Assembly: GCA_944329465.1 (NCBI GenBank)
Contig: CALVII010000005.1
Span: 1-36,130 of the forward strand
Reading direction: 5' to 3'
Source of the DNA: an uncultured Bacilli bacterium
GTDB taxonomy: Bacteria > Bacillota_I > Bacilli_A > RF39 > UBA660
DNA: 36,130 bases
Shown here: positions 1-8,820 of the stretch, piece by piece
How positions within the stretch are numbered: position 1 is the stretch's first letter
How the letters are laid out: each line of letters opens with the position of its first letter
Translations under genes and position numbers: made by a program
Notes under the pieces: model-generated
What the model was told of the DNA's origin: nothing
Database searches by the model: none
What the model saw: the letters and a program-made list of their open reading frames with translations, nothing else

Positions 1-1854
1 GATAAATATTTTAATGAATTTAGAAAAACTCATAATCAAGGTGTTTTTGATGTTTATACTGATGAAATTAGAAGAGCAAGACATAATGGTTTACTTACGG
101 GACTTCCTGATGCTTATGGTAGAGGAAGAATCATAGGAGATTATAGAAGGGTTGCTTTATATGGTATTGACTATTTGATGGAGCAAAAGAAAAATGAATG
201 GGATAATAAGTTATTAGGTCCAATGACTGATGATTTAATTAGACTTAGAGAAGAAGTGTCAATGCAGTATAGAGCTTTAGATGAGATTAAGAAGATGGCT
301 AGTAGGTATGGCTTTGATATTTCTAGGCCAGCTACTAATTCTAAAGAAGCTGTGCAGTGGACTTACTTTGGTTATTTAGCTTCTGTTAAAGAAAATAATG
401 GGGCAGCTATGAGTTTAGGTAGAGTAGATGCATTTTTTGATATTTATTTTGAAAGAGATTTAAAAGAAGGTTTAATTACAGAGGAAGAGATTCAAGAGTT
501 AATTGATCAGTTTGTTATTAAACTTAGACTTGTTAGGCATTTAAGAACTCCTGATTATGATGAGTTATTTTCTGGAGATCCAACTTGGGTAACGTGCTCT
601 ATTGGTGGAATTACTAATGAGGGCGAAAGCATGGTTACTAAGACAAGCTATAGAATTTTAAATACTTTAACTAATTTGGATACTTCACCAGAACCTAATA
701 TGACGGTTTTATGGTCTGTTAAGTTACCTGAGGCTTTTAAGAAATACTGTGCAAAAATGAGTATTGAAACAGATGCTATTCAATATGAAAATGATGATGT
801 TATGAGACCTGTTTATGGTGATGATTATGCGATTGCGTGCTGCGTTTCGGCAATGCGTGAGGGTAAGGATATGCAGTTTTTTGGAGCTAGATGTAATTTA
901 GCTAAATCACTTTTATATGCAATTAATGGTGGTACTGACGAGAGAACTGGGGAGTTAGTTGTCGAAGGTTTTGATAAAATAACTGATGAGGTACTTGATT
1001 ATGATAAGGTTAAAGATGCTTACTTTAAAATGATTGAAAAAGAAGCTGATATTTATTCTAATGCGATGAACATTATTCACTATATGCATGATAAATATGC
1101 TTATGAAGCTGGACAAATGGCTTTACATGATACTTTTGTCAATAGACTAATGGCTTATGGTGTGGCTGGACTTTCAGTGGCGACTGATTCACTTTCAGCT
1201 ATTAAGTATGCAAAGGTTAGACCAATTAGAAATGATAAAGGTATTGCTATAGATTTTGAGATAGATGGAGACTATCCTAAATATGGTAATGATGATGATA
1301 GGGTAGATAATATTGCGAAAGAAATATTAGATAAGATGTTTAAGGAACTTTCTAAACATAAATGTTATAGAAATGCCCATCCTACTTTATCAGTCCTTAC
1401 TATTACTTCTAATGTGGTTTATGGTGAAAAAACTGGAGCGACACCTGATGGTAGAAAAGCTGGTGAGCCTTTCGCACCTGGGGCTAATCCAATGCATGGT
1501 AGGGATAGTAGTGGAGCAATTGCCTCACTTAATTCAGTTGCTAAACTTGATTATGCGAATTGTTGCCGTGATGGTATTTCTAATACATTTAGTATTGTTC
1601 CATCTTCTTTAGGTCATTCTTTAGAAGAGAGAGTGGAAAATTTAGTTTCTTTACTTGATGGTTATTTTGTTCAAGGAGCACATCATTTAAATGTTAATGT
1701 TTTAAATAGAGAAATGTTAATAGATGCAATGAACAACCCTGATAAATATCCACTTTTAACAATTAGAGTATCTGGTTATGCCGTTAGATTTAATAGACTT
1801 ACAAGAAAACAACAAGAGGAAGTTATTGCAAGGACATTCCATGAAAAAATGTAG
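1..1854 (+). CDS. pflB: Pyruvate formate-lyase (formate C-acetyltransferase), 5' end missing
   Basis: Glycyl-radical enzyme that converts pyruvate and CoA to acetyl-CoA and formate in anaerobic cytoplasm. The frame is open from the first base of the window, so the start lies upstream; 617 residues are visible against about 740-750 for the family. The segment before the first internal ATG (175) already reads as PFL, including the motif [20 protein letters not shown]. The adjacent catalytic cysteines are in IACCVSAM (codons 280-281, bases 838-843). The C-terminal glycyl-radical loop is [13 protein letters not shown], with the radical Gly at codon 592. The stop overlaps the start of pflA, which supplies the activating enzyme. 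Identification is very secure. Confidence 0.97.
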   Translation, partial: DKYFNEFRKTHNQGVFDVYTDEIRRARHNGLLTGLPDAYGRGRIIGDYRRVALYGIDYLMEQKKNEWDNKLLGPMTDDLIRLREEVSMQYRALDEIKKMASRYGFDISRPATNSKEAVQWTYFGYLASVKENNGAAMSLGRVDAFFDIYFERDLKEGLITEEEIQELIDQFVIKLRLVRHLRTPDYDELFSGDPTWVTCSIGGITNEGESMVTKTSYRILNTLTNLDTSPEPNMTVLWSVKLPEAFKKYCAKMSIETDAIQYENDDVMRPVYGDDYAIACCVSAMREGKDMQFFGARCNLAKSLLYAINGGTDERTGELVVEGFDKITDEVLDYDKVKDAYFKMIEKEADIYSNAMNIIHYMHDKYAYEAGQMALHDTFVNRLMAYGVAGLSVATDSLSAIKYAKVRPIRNDKGIAIDFEIDGDYPKYGNDDDRVDNIAKEILDKMFKELSKHKCYRNAHPTLSVLTITSNVVYGEKTGATPDGRKAGEPFAPGANPMHGRDSSGAIASLNSVAKLDYANCCRDGISNTFSIVPSSLGHSLEERVENLVSLLDGYFVQGAHHLNVNVLNREMLIDAMNNPDKYPLLTIRVSGYAVRFNRLTRKQQEEVIARTFHEKM

Positions 1855-2575
1855 TGGTTCGGTTGATTCGATTGAGACTATGGGCCTAGTTGATGGCCCT
1901 GGTATTAGAACGGTTGTGTTTTTGACCGGTTGTATGCTAAGATGTTTATATTGCCATAATCCAGAAATGTGGACTAAGGGTAAGGATAATTATACACCAG
2001 AGGAGTTAGTTAAAAAAATAATTAGAAATAAACCTTATTTTGGTAAAAAAGGTGGAGTAACTTTTTCTGGTGGAGAGCCACTTTTACAAATAGATTTTTT
2101 GACCAAGTGCTCTAAGTTACTGAAAAAAGAAGGAATTAATATTGCTTTAGATACAGCTGGTGTTGGTCTAGGCGATTATAAAGAAATCTTAGATTTAGTG
2201 GACTTAGTTATATTTGATGTTAAATATACTGATGGTGACGGTTATGAAAAGTTAACTGGTTATAATATGCTTGAGAGTGAAAGATTTATTCGTGATTTAA
2301 ATAAAAGTGGTAAGGATGTATGGATTCGTCAGGTTATTGTGCCTGGGATGATGGATAGTGAAGAATATATTAATAGTTTAGCTAAGTATATTTTGAAAAT
2401 TAAGAATGTTCAAAAAATAGAGTTTTTACCATTTCATCATTTGGGTTTTTCTAAGTATGATGAACTTAATTATTTGAATCCTTTAGAAGGTACGCCTGAG
2501 ATGGATAAAGATAAATGTGATGAGTTATATAATAAGTTTATGAAAAAATATAATGAATTAAAGGAGAATTTATGA
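1841..2575 (+). CDS. pflA: Pyruvate formate-lyase activating enzyme (radical SAM)
   Basis: Radical-SAM activase that abstracts hydrogen from the PFL glycine. The iron-sulfur motif CxxxCxxC is in [11 protein letters not shown] near the N-terminus, followed by the SAM-binding [10 protein letters not shown] segment. I chose the ATG at 1841 because it has AAGGA about seven bases upstream and gives the usual start just before the [17 protein letters not shown] motif; an ATG at 1778 would add 21 unrelated residues inside pflB. The product is 244 residues, normal for PflA. It overlaps pflB by 14 bases, which suggests translational coupling. Confidence 0.96.
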   Translation: MKKCSGSVDSIETMGLVDGPGIRTVVFLTGCMLRCLYCHNPEMWTKGKDNYTPEELVKKIIRNKPYFGKKGGVTFSGGEPLLQIDFLTKCSKLLKKEGINIALDTAGVGLGDYKEILDLVDLVIFDVKYTDGDGYEKLTGYNMLESERFIRDLNKSGKDVWIRQVIVPGMMDSEEYINSLAKYILKIKNVQKIEFLPFHHLGFSKYDELNYLNPLEGTPEMDKDKCDELYNKFMKKYNELKENL

Positions 2576-2910
2576 TATTTATATGGTATCCGAAGTGTTC
2601 GACATGTAAAAAAGCTAAGAAATGGCTGGATGATAATGGGATTAAATATACTTTAAGGGATATTGTTTTAGAAACACCCACAGAAGAAGAGCTTAGTAAA
2701 TGGGTAAAAGAAAGTGATTTAGATATTAAAAAGTTTTTTAATACTTCTGGCAATAAATATAGAGAACTTGGACTCAAAGATAAGTTAGATAATATGAGTT
2801 TTGATGAGAAAGTTAAGTTGCTTTCTAGTGATGGTATGCTTATAAAAAGACCACTTATTATTGGTAAAAAAATTATTCCAGGTTTTAAGAATTATGATAG
2901 TTTAAAATAG
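2572..2910 (+). CDS. ArsC/Spx-family thioredoxin-fold protein
   Basis: A 112-residue protein of the ArsC/Spx/YffB family, with a CSTCKKAKKWL redox motif at residues 9-19 and the family C-terminus KRPLIIGKKIIPGF. The two cysteines form a CxxC pair as in Spx-type regulators. Family members include RNA-polymerase-binding stress regulators and proteins of unknown function, and the sequence alone does not decide between these. The ATG overlaps the pflA stop by four bases (ATGA), with AAGGAG just upstream, so it is the last gene of the pfl operon. It is followed immediately by a terminator. Confidence 0.85.
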   Translation: MIFIWYPKCSTCKKAKKWLDDNGIKYTLRDIVLETPTEEELSKWVKESDLDIKKFFNTSGNKYRELGLKDKLDNMSFDEKVKLLSSDGMLIKRPLIIGKKIIPGFKNYDSLK

Positions 2911-2932
2911 GTTTTTGAGGCCTATTTTTTTA
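2904..2932 (+). terminator. Rho-independent terminator of the pfl operon
   Basis: The inverted repeat AAAATAGG (2904-2911) and CCTATTTT (2921-2928) forms a hairpin followed by a T run. It overlaps the stop codon of the ArsC/Spx-like gene. Confidence 0.85.
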
Positions 2933-2961
2933 TTGACACTTATTTTAAATTATTTTATACT
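2933..2961 (+). promoter_or_regulatory. SigA-type promoter of the ubiquitin-domain gene
   Basis: TTGACA at 2933-2938, a 17-base spacer and TATACT at 2956-2961. It lies directly after the pfl terminator and 27 bases before the ATG at 2989, which has a GGAGG ribosome-binding site. The gene is therefore a separate, probably well expressed transcription unit. Confidence 0.8.
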
Positions 2962-2988
2962 GGGTATAATAAGAGTGGAGGAGTTTTT

Positions 2989-4335
2989 ATGAGACGCAGT
3001 TTAAAATTTTATTTTTTTATATGTTTATTTATGATGGTTTTAGTATTTCCAGTTAAAGCAAATGCTATGCAATTATTTGTACAAACATTAACTGGTAAGC
3101 ATATTACGATAGAAGTGGAACCCACTGATAAAATAGAGAGTATTAAAGAAAAGATTGAAGATAAAGAATGGGTAGCAACGAATTTACAAAAGCTTATTTT
3201 TGCAGGTAAGGTTTTAGAGGATGGAAAAACATTACAAGATTATAGCATTCAAAAAGACAGTACACTTCATTTGACATTACTTCCATTTTCTATGGGTGGC
3301 CAAGAGGTATCCATTGTTCAGCACGGTGATGGTTTATATATTGATGGTTATGAAAAAGATAAATTTACTTATAGAGGAAGTAATCCAAATAATTATATTT
3401 TATTTAATAATGAGATGTGGCGAATTATTTCGGTTCAAGATGGCAGTTTAAAAATAGTTAAGGAAGATTTATTATCTTTAGAAAAACCGTTTAATGAGGC
3501 TTTGGATCAAAATTGGGATAATTCATCTTTGAAGGCTTACGTGAATGGCGAATATTATGATAATTTAAATGACAATGTTAAAAAATATATTGAAAATAAT
3601 ACTTGGAATATGGGGGATATTTCTTTAAATAATGATGATTTAAGGAATCAGATAACTAGTGAAAATAGGAGACAATCTAATAATAGTTATGTTGGTTTAA
3701 TGACTGTTTCAGAATATTTAAGGAGTAACACTAATAAAGGAAGTTGTGAGACATTTAGCTTAAATAATTTTAATTTTTCGGCATGTCAAAGCACTAATTG
3801 GATGTTTAATGGTAAGGCTTTTTGGACTTTGACAGCGGATGACTTGAAACCTTATATGGTAAATTTTGTTCAAGATGATGGCACTATTAATAGAGATAAT
3901 TCACATGTATTATTTGGGGTTAGACCAGTTTTGGTTTTGAAGGATAATATTTCTTTAATTGGTCAGGGGACAAAAGATAATCCGTTTGCCATTATAGATA
4001 TTAATGTTTTAGATAGTTTGAATGGTAGTGTGAGTTATAGCATTAGCAATGGATTGGTCGTGGTTAAAACGCAAGCTGATGAAGGTTATGAGTTAGATAA
4101 GATAATGGTTAAAGGGACAAATGGGAATATTTCTTTAAGTGATAATACTTTTGTTTTGCCTAGTGATGGATTTGTAACAATTGAGGCTGCTTTTAAAGAA
4201 ATTAATAGTTTTAATGATGAGGGTGTTAGTAATCCTGAAACATCAGATAATATTATAATTTATGTGGCTACCCTAATTATAGCTTTAGTGATTATAGTTT
4301 TGGCAATTATATCTATAAAGAAGAACAAAAAATAG
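2989..4335 (+). CDS. Secreted cell-surface protein with N-terminal ubiquitin domain and C-terminal sorting signal
   Basis: 448 residues. Residues 1-26 are a signal peptide ending ANA; cleavage there would expose Met27 of a ubiquitin domain (27-104), just like ubiquitin Met1. By hand alignment, 48 of the first 71 ubiquitin positions are identical, including MQ-FV, TLTGK, LIFAGK, LEDG and QK-STLHL. Lys11, 27, 29, 33, 48 and 63 are kept, as are Leu8 and Ile44; Lys6 is Gln and Val70 is Thr. The tail differs (LLPFSMGG) but still ends in Gly-Gly before continuing. Residues about 126-333 resemble the DUF6273-like surface domain ([20 protein letters not shown]). A small beta repeat follows at about 334-405 (GYELDKIMV). 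The C-terminus is NPETSD (415-420), a membrane helix and KKNKK, which looks like a sortase signal. The role is unknown; host mimicry is only an inference. It is transcribed alone. Confidence 0.9.
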   Translation: MRRSLKFYFFICLFMMVLVFPVKANAMQLFVQTLTGKHITIEVEPTDKIESIKEKIEDKEWVATNLQKLIFAGKVLEDGKTLQDYSIQKDSTLHLTLLPFSMGGQEVSIVQHGDGLYIDGYEKDKFTYRGSNPNNYILFNNEMWRIISVQDGSLKIVKEDLLSLEKPFNEALDQNWDNSSLKAYVNGEYYDNLNDNVKKYIENNTWNMGDISLNNDDLRNQITSENRRQSNNSYVGLMTVSEYLRSNTNKGSCETFSLNNFNFSACQSTNWMFNGKAFWTLTADDLKPYMVNFVQDDGTINRDNSHVLFGVRPVLVLKDNISLIGQGTKDNPFAIIDINVLDSLNGSVSYSISNGLVVVKTQADEGYELDKIMVKGTNGNISLSDNTFVLPSDGFVTIEAAFKEINSFNDEGVSNPETSDNIIIYVATLIIALVIIVLAIISIKKNKK

Positions 4336-4353
4336 GCTGAAGCCTGTTTTTTT
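4328..4353 (+). terminator. Rho-independent terminator after the ubiquitin-domain gene
   Basis: AGGC (4334-4337), a TGAA tetraloop and GCCT (4342-4345), extended by A-T and one G-T pair, followed by a run of T. The hairpin includes the stop codon. Confidence 0.8.
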
Positions 4354-4360
4354 GAAAAAT

Positions 4361-4407
4361 CTTGATTTGGTGTAAAAGCAGCGTTTAAAAATTCTTGATT
4401 TGGTGTA
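4361..4407 (+). repeat. 33-bp-spaced direct repeat in decayed ORF region
   Basis: The 14-mer CTTGATTTGGTGTA occurs at 4361-4374 and again at 4394-4407. The offset is 33 bases, exactly eleven codons, so both copies share the frame of the decayed ORF that follows. It looks like a small tandem duplication inside a former coding region. Confidence 0.6.
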
Positions 4408-4612
4408 TAAAAAATACAATAATTATTTAGCTACACCTTATATAATTCATACAGGTGATTATAAGGAAGATGATGGAATAATATATTTACCTGTTTATAT
4501 GACTATTCTTTTATGATGGAAGATAATTGGTAATGAAAGTACTTTTGAAGAGGTGAGTAGAACTAAGACTTTTGTGCTTAAAATATTAAATAAGGGGTTT
4601 AATTTAGATTAA
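4376..4612 (+). pseudogene. Decayed ORF of unknown family
   Basis: Between the ubiquitin-domain gene and frr there is no intact gene. One frame is open from 4376 to TAA at 4610-4612 apart from a single in-frame TGA at 4514-4516. It has coding-like composition (for example ATPYIIHTGDYKEDDG before the stop and WKIIGNESTFEEVSRTKTF after it). It has no good start codon or ribosome-binding site, and the 14-mer duplication lies at its 5' edge. I do not recognise the family. It is most likely a gene remnant, since the window otherwise uses TGA as a normal stop. From 4613 to 4732 I see only AT-rich DNA, with TATAAT at 4721-4726 as a possible -10 for frr. Confidence 0.4.
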
Positions 4613-4747
4613 CTTCTTTTTTTAGTTATTTTTAGAACTTTTTAAAATTATTTACGACAAATCATATAATTATAACAGGGAACTTTAGTTAGTTTGCTTG
4701 CTAATAAATGGTAAATATATTATAATTATTTTATGGAGAGTGATATG

Positions 4748-5293
4748 ATGGATAATGTTTTAAATGAAACAGAAAGTAAGATGAAAAAAGCGGTTGAAAC
4801 GATGGAAAAACGTTTTACGAATGTTAGGGCGGGAAGAGCTAATCCGGCTATATTAGATGGTGTTATGGTTAATTATTATGGAACTGCTACACCTTTAAAA
4901 TCTTTGGCTACTATTTCAATTCCTGAGGCTAGACAACTTATGATTAAACCTTTTGATAGATCGTGCTTAAACGATATTGAAAAAGGTATTTATGAGGCTA
5001 ATATTGGACTTACTCCTAATAATAATGGAGAGTGCATTATTTTAAACATTCCGGCTTTAACTGAAGAAACTAGAAAAGAATATGTTAAACAGGTTAAACA
5101 GATTGCGGAAGAAGGTAAGATTAATTTAAGGAACATTAGACAAGACATCAATAATGATATTAAGAAAAATGAAGACTTAACTGAAGATGAAAAAGACAAT
5201 CTAATGGAAGATATTCAAGATTTAATAAACAAATATAATAAAGTAATTGACGAAAAAGAAAAAGAAAAAGAAAAAGAATTACTAACTGTCTAG
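4748..5293 (+). CDS. frr: Ribosome recycling factor
   Basis: Splits post-termination 70S ribosomes together with EF-G. The family signature is clear: KRFTNVRAGRANPAILDG, ATISIPEARQL, PFDRS, and the C-terminal RNIRQDIN helix. 181 residues, near the family length of about 185. I chose ATG 4748 because GGAGAG lies seven bases upstream at 4735-4740. The earlier ATG at 4733 would place that ribosome-binding site inside the gene, and ATG 4745 is too close to it. A short KEKEKEKE tract near the C-terminus extends the last helix. The AI-2E-family membrane protein follows after ten bases, probably in the same operon. Confidence 0.96.
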   Translation: MDNVLNETESKMKKAVETMEKRFTNVRAGRANPAILDGVMVNYYGTATPLKSLATISIPEARQLMIKPFDRSCLNDIEKGIYEANIGLTPNNNGECIILNIPALTEETRKEYVKQVKQIAEEGKINLRNIRQDINNDIKKNEDLTEDEKDNLMEDIQDLINKYNKVIDEKEKEKEKELLTV

Positions 5294-5303
5294 GTGAAAA
5301 GAT

Positions 5304-6452
5304 ATGTTTGGAAGAAAAGTTGGTAAAGATTTAGATGTTAGAAAGGTAAATGAAGTTACTCTTTTAGCTTCTAAAGTTTTAAGGGTTTTATATCTTTTAC
5401 TTATAGCAGCGATTGCTTATGTAGTAATTAGATTATTCAAAGAAACAAAAATATTAGATTTTATTTTTAAAATATTAGAAATATGTCTACCACTTTTTAT
5501 TGGTATTTTAATAGCGTGGCTTTTTGATCCATTTATTAAGTGGTTAGAAAGTAAAAAAATAAGACGTACTTTAGGAGCAGTTATTACTTATTTACTTATA
5601 TTTTTAGTTATTGCTTTAGTGCTTATTACTTTAATTCCACTTTTGATTGATCAAGTTCGTGAGTTCGCTCGTATTATTCCTGATGTATTTGATACGGTTA
5701 AAACGTGGAGTTTGGATTTATTTAATAATTTGGATAATTCTAATTTGATTGATTTTGAAAAAATTAAGCATGAGGTTTTAACTTCTCTTGAAGGTTTTGC
5801 GACTAACATTACAACAACAATGCCACAAAATATTTTGGGATTTATTTCTAGTTTATTTTCTGGACTTGGAGTATTTGTGCTTGGTTTAATTATCGGATTT
5901 TTCTTAATTGTAAATTTTGATAATAGTTCTAATTTATTTACTTTTATTCCTAAAAGGTTTAGGAAAACAACAGTAGCTTTATTGGACGAAGTTAATGGCT
6001 CACTTAGGAGTTATGTTAAAGGAGCGGTTTTAGATTGCAGTTTAATATTTGTGCTTTCTTCATTAGCTTTTTGGATTGTGGGTCTAAAAGCTCCGATGTT
6101 ATTTGGCCTATTTTGTGGGTTAACTAACATTATTCCTTATGCTGGACCTTATATTGGTGGTGCACCAGCAGTTATAGTTGGTTTAACTCAAAGTCCAACT
6201 ATTGGTATTTTAACTTTAGTTGTTATTGCTGTTATTCAATTTTTGGAGGGTAACTTTTTACAACCAATAATTATGTCCAAGACTACTAAGTTGCATCCAG
6301 TAACAATTATGCTTGGACTACTTGTATTTGGCTATTTCTTTGGAATTGTTGGAATGCTTATTTCAACCCCAGTTATAGCTGCACTTAAAACAGTATTTAA
6401 ATTTTATGATGATAAATATGGAATTATAGACAAAGATGAAACCACAGTTTAG
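5304..6452 (+). CDS. AI-2E family transporter (UPF0118-like membrane protein)
   Basis: 382-residue polytopic membrane protein of the AI-2E exporter/PerM-like family. It has N-terminal helices at about 25-100, a central extracytoplasmic region at about 105-185, and a C-terminal helix block. The conserved GLTNIIPYAGPYIGGAPA and the LQPIIMSKTTKLHP segments are typical of the family. Substrate cannot be told from sequence; characterised relatives include an AI-2 exporter and Na+/H+ antiporters. It is ten bases downstream of frr. Its stop codon lies within the terminator that follows. Confidence 0.88.
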   Translation: MFGRKVGKDLDVRKVNEVTLLASKVLRVLYLLLIAAIAYVVIRLFKETKILDFIFKILEICLPLFIGILIAWLFDPFIKWLESKKIRRTLGAVITYLLIFLVIALVLITLIPLLIDQVREFARIIPDVFDTVKTWSLDLFNNLDNSNLIDFEKIKHEVLTSLEGFATNITTTMPQNILGFISSLFSGLGVFVLGLIIGFFLIVNFDNSSNLFTFIPKRFRKTTVALLDEVNGSLRSYVKGAVLDCSLIFVLSSLAFWIVGLKAPMLFGLFCGLTNIIPYAGPYIGGAPAVIVGLTQSPTIGILTLVVIAVIQFLEGNFLQPIIMSKTTKLHPVTIMLGLLVFGYFFGIVGMLISTPVIAALKTVFKFYDDKYGIIDKDETTV

Positions 6453-6460
6453 TGGTTTTT
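6439..6460 (+). terminator. Terminator overlapping the transporter stop codon
   Basis: AAACCAC (6439-6445), a six-base loop and GTGGTTT (6452-6458), followed by T residues. The stem is seven base pairs with a short T tail, so read-through into the kinase gene is possible. Confidence 0.65.
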
Positions 6461-6476
6461 CTATAGGGAGGTACTT

Positions 6477-7019
6477 ATGAAAATATATGTTATTTCAGGG
6501 AAAGCTAGGCATGGTAAGGATACTATAGCTTTAGATATAAAAAAAATATATGAAGAGAAAGGTTTAAAGGTTATTAATTTGTCTTACGGGAGTTATATTA
6601 AAGAATATGCGAAGAAAATTAGTGATTGGGATGGAAGTGAAGATACTAAACCTAGAGAGCTATTACAAGAACTTGGAACAGAGATTATAAGAAAAAAAAT
6701 AGATAATGACTTTTTTGTTAGAAGAATATGTGAAGACATTAAGGTTTATAGTTATTATTTTGATATTATTACTATTTCTGATGCGAGATTTCCAAATGAA
6801 CTAGAGTGGCCAAAGAATAATTTTGATAATGTGATTAATATTAGGGTAATTAGAGACGGATATGATAGTGTTTTGTCGGAAAAAGAGCAAAAACATTTGA
6901 CTGAGGTGGCTTTAGATGAGTATAATAGTTACGATTATGTGATTCATAACAATGGAACTTTATCTGATTTAAAAGATAAGGTTTTAGATGTGGTAAGGAA
7001 GGTAGAACATGAATATTAG
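6477..7019 (+). CDS. P-loop deoxynucleotide monophosphate kinase-like protein
   Basis: 180 residues with an N-terminal P-loop, GKARHGKDTIA (residues 8-18, variant Walker A with Gly-Lys-Asp). The LLQELGTEIIRKK and SDARFPNELEW segments resemble phage-type dNMP kinases and related AAA-type nucleotide kinases. Substrate is not certain; it may act in nucleotide salvage. The ribosome-binding site GGGAGG is at 6466-6471. It overlaps the start of alaS by eleven bases, implying coupled translation, although no functional link to aminoacylation is evident. Confidence 0.7.
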   Translation: MKIYVISGKARHGKDTIALDIKKIYEEKGLKVINLSYGSYIKEYAKKISDWDGSEDTKPRELLQELGTEIIRKKIDNDFFVRRICEDIKVYSYYFDIITISDARFPNELEWPKNNFDNVINIRVIRDGYDSVLSEKEQKHLTEVALDEYNSYDYVIHNNGTLSDLKDKVLDVVRKVEHEY

Positions 7020-8757
7020 AGAAGAATTTATAAAATATTTTGAAAAAAACGGACACAAACAAATACCCAGTAGTCCTATAGTTCCAGAAAACGATCCAAC
7101 CGTTTTATTTAATACGGCAGGAATGCAGCCACTTGTTCCCTATTTAATGGGAGAAAAGCACCCATATGGTAAAAGGCTTTGTGATTATCAAAAGTGTGTA
7201 AGACTTACTGATTTAGATGAAATTGGAGATAAGACACATCATACATTTTTTGAAATGTTAGGTAATTGGAGTTTAGGAGATTATTTTAAAAAGGAAGCTA
7301 TAGGTTATAGTTTTGAGTTTTTGACTAAAGTTTTAAATATTCCTTTAGAAAGGCTTGCAGTTACTGTATTTGAGGGTGAAGGTAAGATTCCACGTGACGA
7401 GGTGGCAGCTAATCGTTGGCGAGAGCTTGGAATTAGCGAGGATAGAATTGCTTATTTAGGGTCTAAAGATAACTTTTGGATAGCTGGTGAATCCGGTCCT
7501 TGTGGAGGAGATACAGAGATATTTTATTTTAGAAGTAATGATGAAATTCCTAAGAAATTTGATCCAGAAGATGATAGATGGGTTGAGATTTGGAATAATG
7601 TGTTTATGGAGTTTTACAAAGATGAAAATGGAAATATATCTGAGTTAAAGCAAAAAAATGTCGATACTGGTATGGGTTTAGAAAGAATTGTAGCTGTTTT
7701 AGAAGGAGTGGATGATAATTATAAGAGTTCTATTTGGTTAGATGTGGTTGATAAATTAGAAAAACTTACAGACTTATCTTATGAGGGTAATGAAAAGTCT
7801 ATGAGAATTATAGTAGATCATATTAGAACTTCTGTGTTTATTGCGGCAGATCCTGCTGGTATTAAACCTAGTAATACTGACCAAGGTTATATTTTGAGAA
7901 GACTAATTAGAAGATATATTAGACAAGCTAGAAAATTGGGTATTGATATTAATAGTGATTTTGATTTAGAAATTGCTTCACTTATTATTAAAAAATATGA
8001 AAAATACTATAGTGAACTTTCTGAAAATAAAAATAGTGTTTTAGAGGTTTTAGCTAACGAGAAGAAAAAGTTTAGTAGAACACTTGAGAAGGGGTTAAGA
8101 GAGTTTGAAAAGTTAGTTAGTAATGAAACTAAAATTATCGATAAAAATGTTGCTTTTAAGTTATATGATACTTATGGATTTCCAATTGAACTTACTTTAG
8201 AAGAAGCTAGTGATAGAGGAATGGGGGTCGATGTGGATGGTTTTTATGCAAAGTTTAGAGAACATCAAGAGAAATCTAGAACGGCTTCTAAAGGTAAATT
8301 TAAAGGTGGTTTATCTGGAAATAGTGAAACAGAAACTAAGTTTCATACAGCAACGCATTTACTTAATGCGGCACTTAAGGAAGTTATTGGTCCAGATGTT
8401 CATCAATTAGGAAGTAATATTACACCTGAGAGATTAAGGTTTGACTTTCCGTGTGATCATAAGATGACTGATGAAGAGAAAAAAAAGACTGAGGATTTGG
8501 TTAATAAATGGATAGAAGAAAATTTACCGGTTGAAAAAATAGAGATGAGTAAAGAAGAGGCTATTAAGTCTGGGGCTGAATGTACTTTTATAGATAGATA
8601 TCCTGATTTAGTTACAGTTTATAAAATTGGTGATGTTTCAATGGAATTATGTGGTGGTCCTCATGTAAGTCATACTGGTGAACTTGGTCATTTTAAGATT
8701 AAAAAAGAAGAGTCAAGTAGTGCGGGTGTTAGAAGAATAAAGGCTATTTTAGAATAG
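7009..8757 (+). CDS. alaS: Alanyl-tRNA synthetase, short form lacking the C-Ala domain
   Basis: Class II synthetase for tRNA-Ala. Motif 1 lies around residues 15-40 (FNTAGMQPLVPYL), motif 2 around HHTFFEMLGNWSLGDYFKKE, and motif 3 is VDTGMGLERI. The editing domain is present with HTATH (His446, His450) and CGGPH (Cys548, His552), the four ligands of the editing zinc site. At 582 residues it is roughly 290 shorter than the usual form: the C-terminal C-Ala/DHH-type region is absent and the linker between the tRNA-recognition and editing domains is compressed. It ends cleanly in its own terminator, so this is a short type rather than a truncation. Confidence 0.94.
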   Translation: MNIREEFIKYFEKNGHKQIPSSPIVPENDPTVLFNTAGMQPLVPYLMGEKHPYGKRLCDYQKCVRLTDLDEIGDKTHHTFFEMLGNWSLGDYFKKEAIGYSFEFLTKVLNIPLERLAVTVFEGEGKIPRDEVAANRWRELGISEDRIAYLGSKDNFWIAGESGPCGGDTEIFYFRSNDEIPKKFDPEDDRWVEIWNNVFMEFYKDENGNISELKQKNVDTGMGLERIVAVLEGVDDNYKSSIWLDVVDKLEKLTDLSYEGNEKSMRIIVDHIRTSVFIAADPAGIKPSNTDQGYILRRLIRRYIRQARKLGIDINSDFDLEIASLIIKKYEKYYSELSENKNSVLEVLANEKKKFSRTLEKGLREFEKLVSNETKIIDKNVAFKLYDTYGFPIELTLEEASDRGMGVDVDGFYAKFREHQEKSRTASKGKFKGGLSGNSETETKFHTATHLLNAALKEVIGPDVHQLGSNITPERLRFDFPCDHKMTDEEKKKTEDLVNKWIEENLPVEKIEMSKEEAIKSGAECTFIDRYPDLVTVYKIGDVSMELCGGPHVSHTGELGHFKIKKEESSSAGVRRIKAILE

Positions 8758-8765
8758 TCTTTTTA
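8739..8765 (+). terminator. Rho-independent terminator of alaS
   Basis: AAAGGCTATT (8739-8748), a TTAG loop and AATAGTCTTT (8753-8762): ten base pairs with one G-T, followed by T. It includes the alaS stop codon. Confidence 0.85.
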
Positions 8766-8767
8766 AT

Positions 8768-8795
8768 TTGACAAAAGTTTGTTTGTTAGTATAAT
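8768..8795 (+). promoter_or_regulatory. SigA-type promoter of the DUF4116-like gene
   Basis: TTGACA at 8768-8773, a 16-base spacer and TATAAT at 8790-8795, both perfect consensus boxes. The ATG at 8821 lies about 20 bases past the expected transcription start. Confidence 0.85.
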
Positions 8796-8820
8796 AATAA
8801 CTAATTTGAGGAGTGATGTT

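Noticed and set aside
1373-1612. Plus-strand frame of 79 residues within pflB
   Set aside because: Out-of-frame shadow of a strongly conserved enzyme; hydrophobic only because of the shifted reading.
2965-2970. TATAAT at 2965-2970 as the -10 of the ubiquitin gene
   Set aside because: It would be 26 bases from TTGACA, too far; TATACT at 2956-2961 has the correct 17-base spacing.
4376-4612. TGA read as Trp, implying a Mycoplasma-type code
   Set aside because: Only this decayed frame contains an internal TGA. Intact genes such as pflA, yoeB-neighbouring genes and the membrane protein at 21158-21817 end in TGA, and Trp is TGG throughout.
8210-8410. Plus-strand frame of 66 residues within alaS
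   Set aside because: Shadow of the editing-domain region; no ribosome-binding site and no family resemblance.
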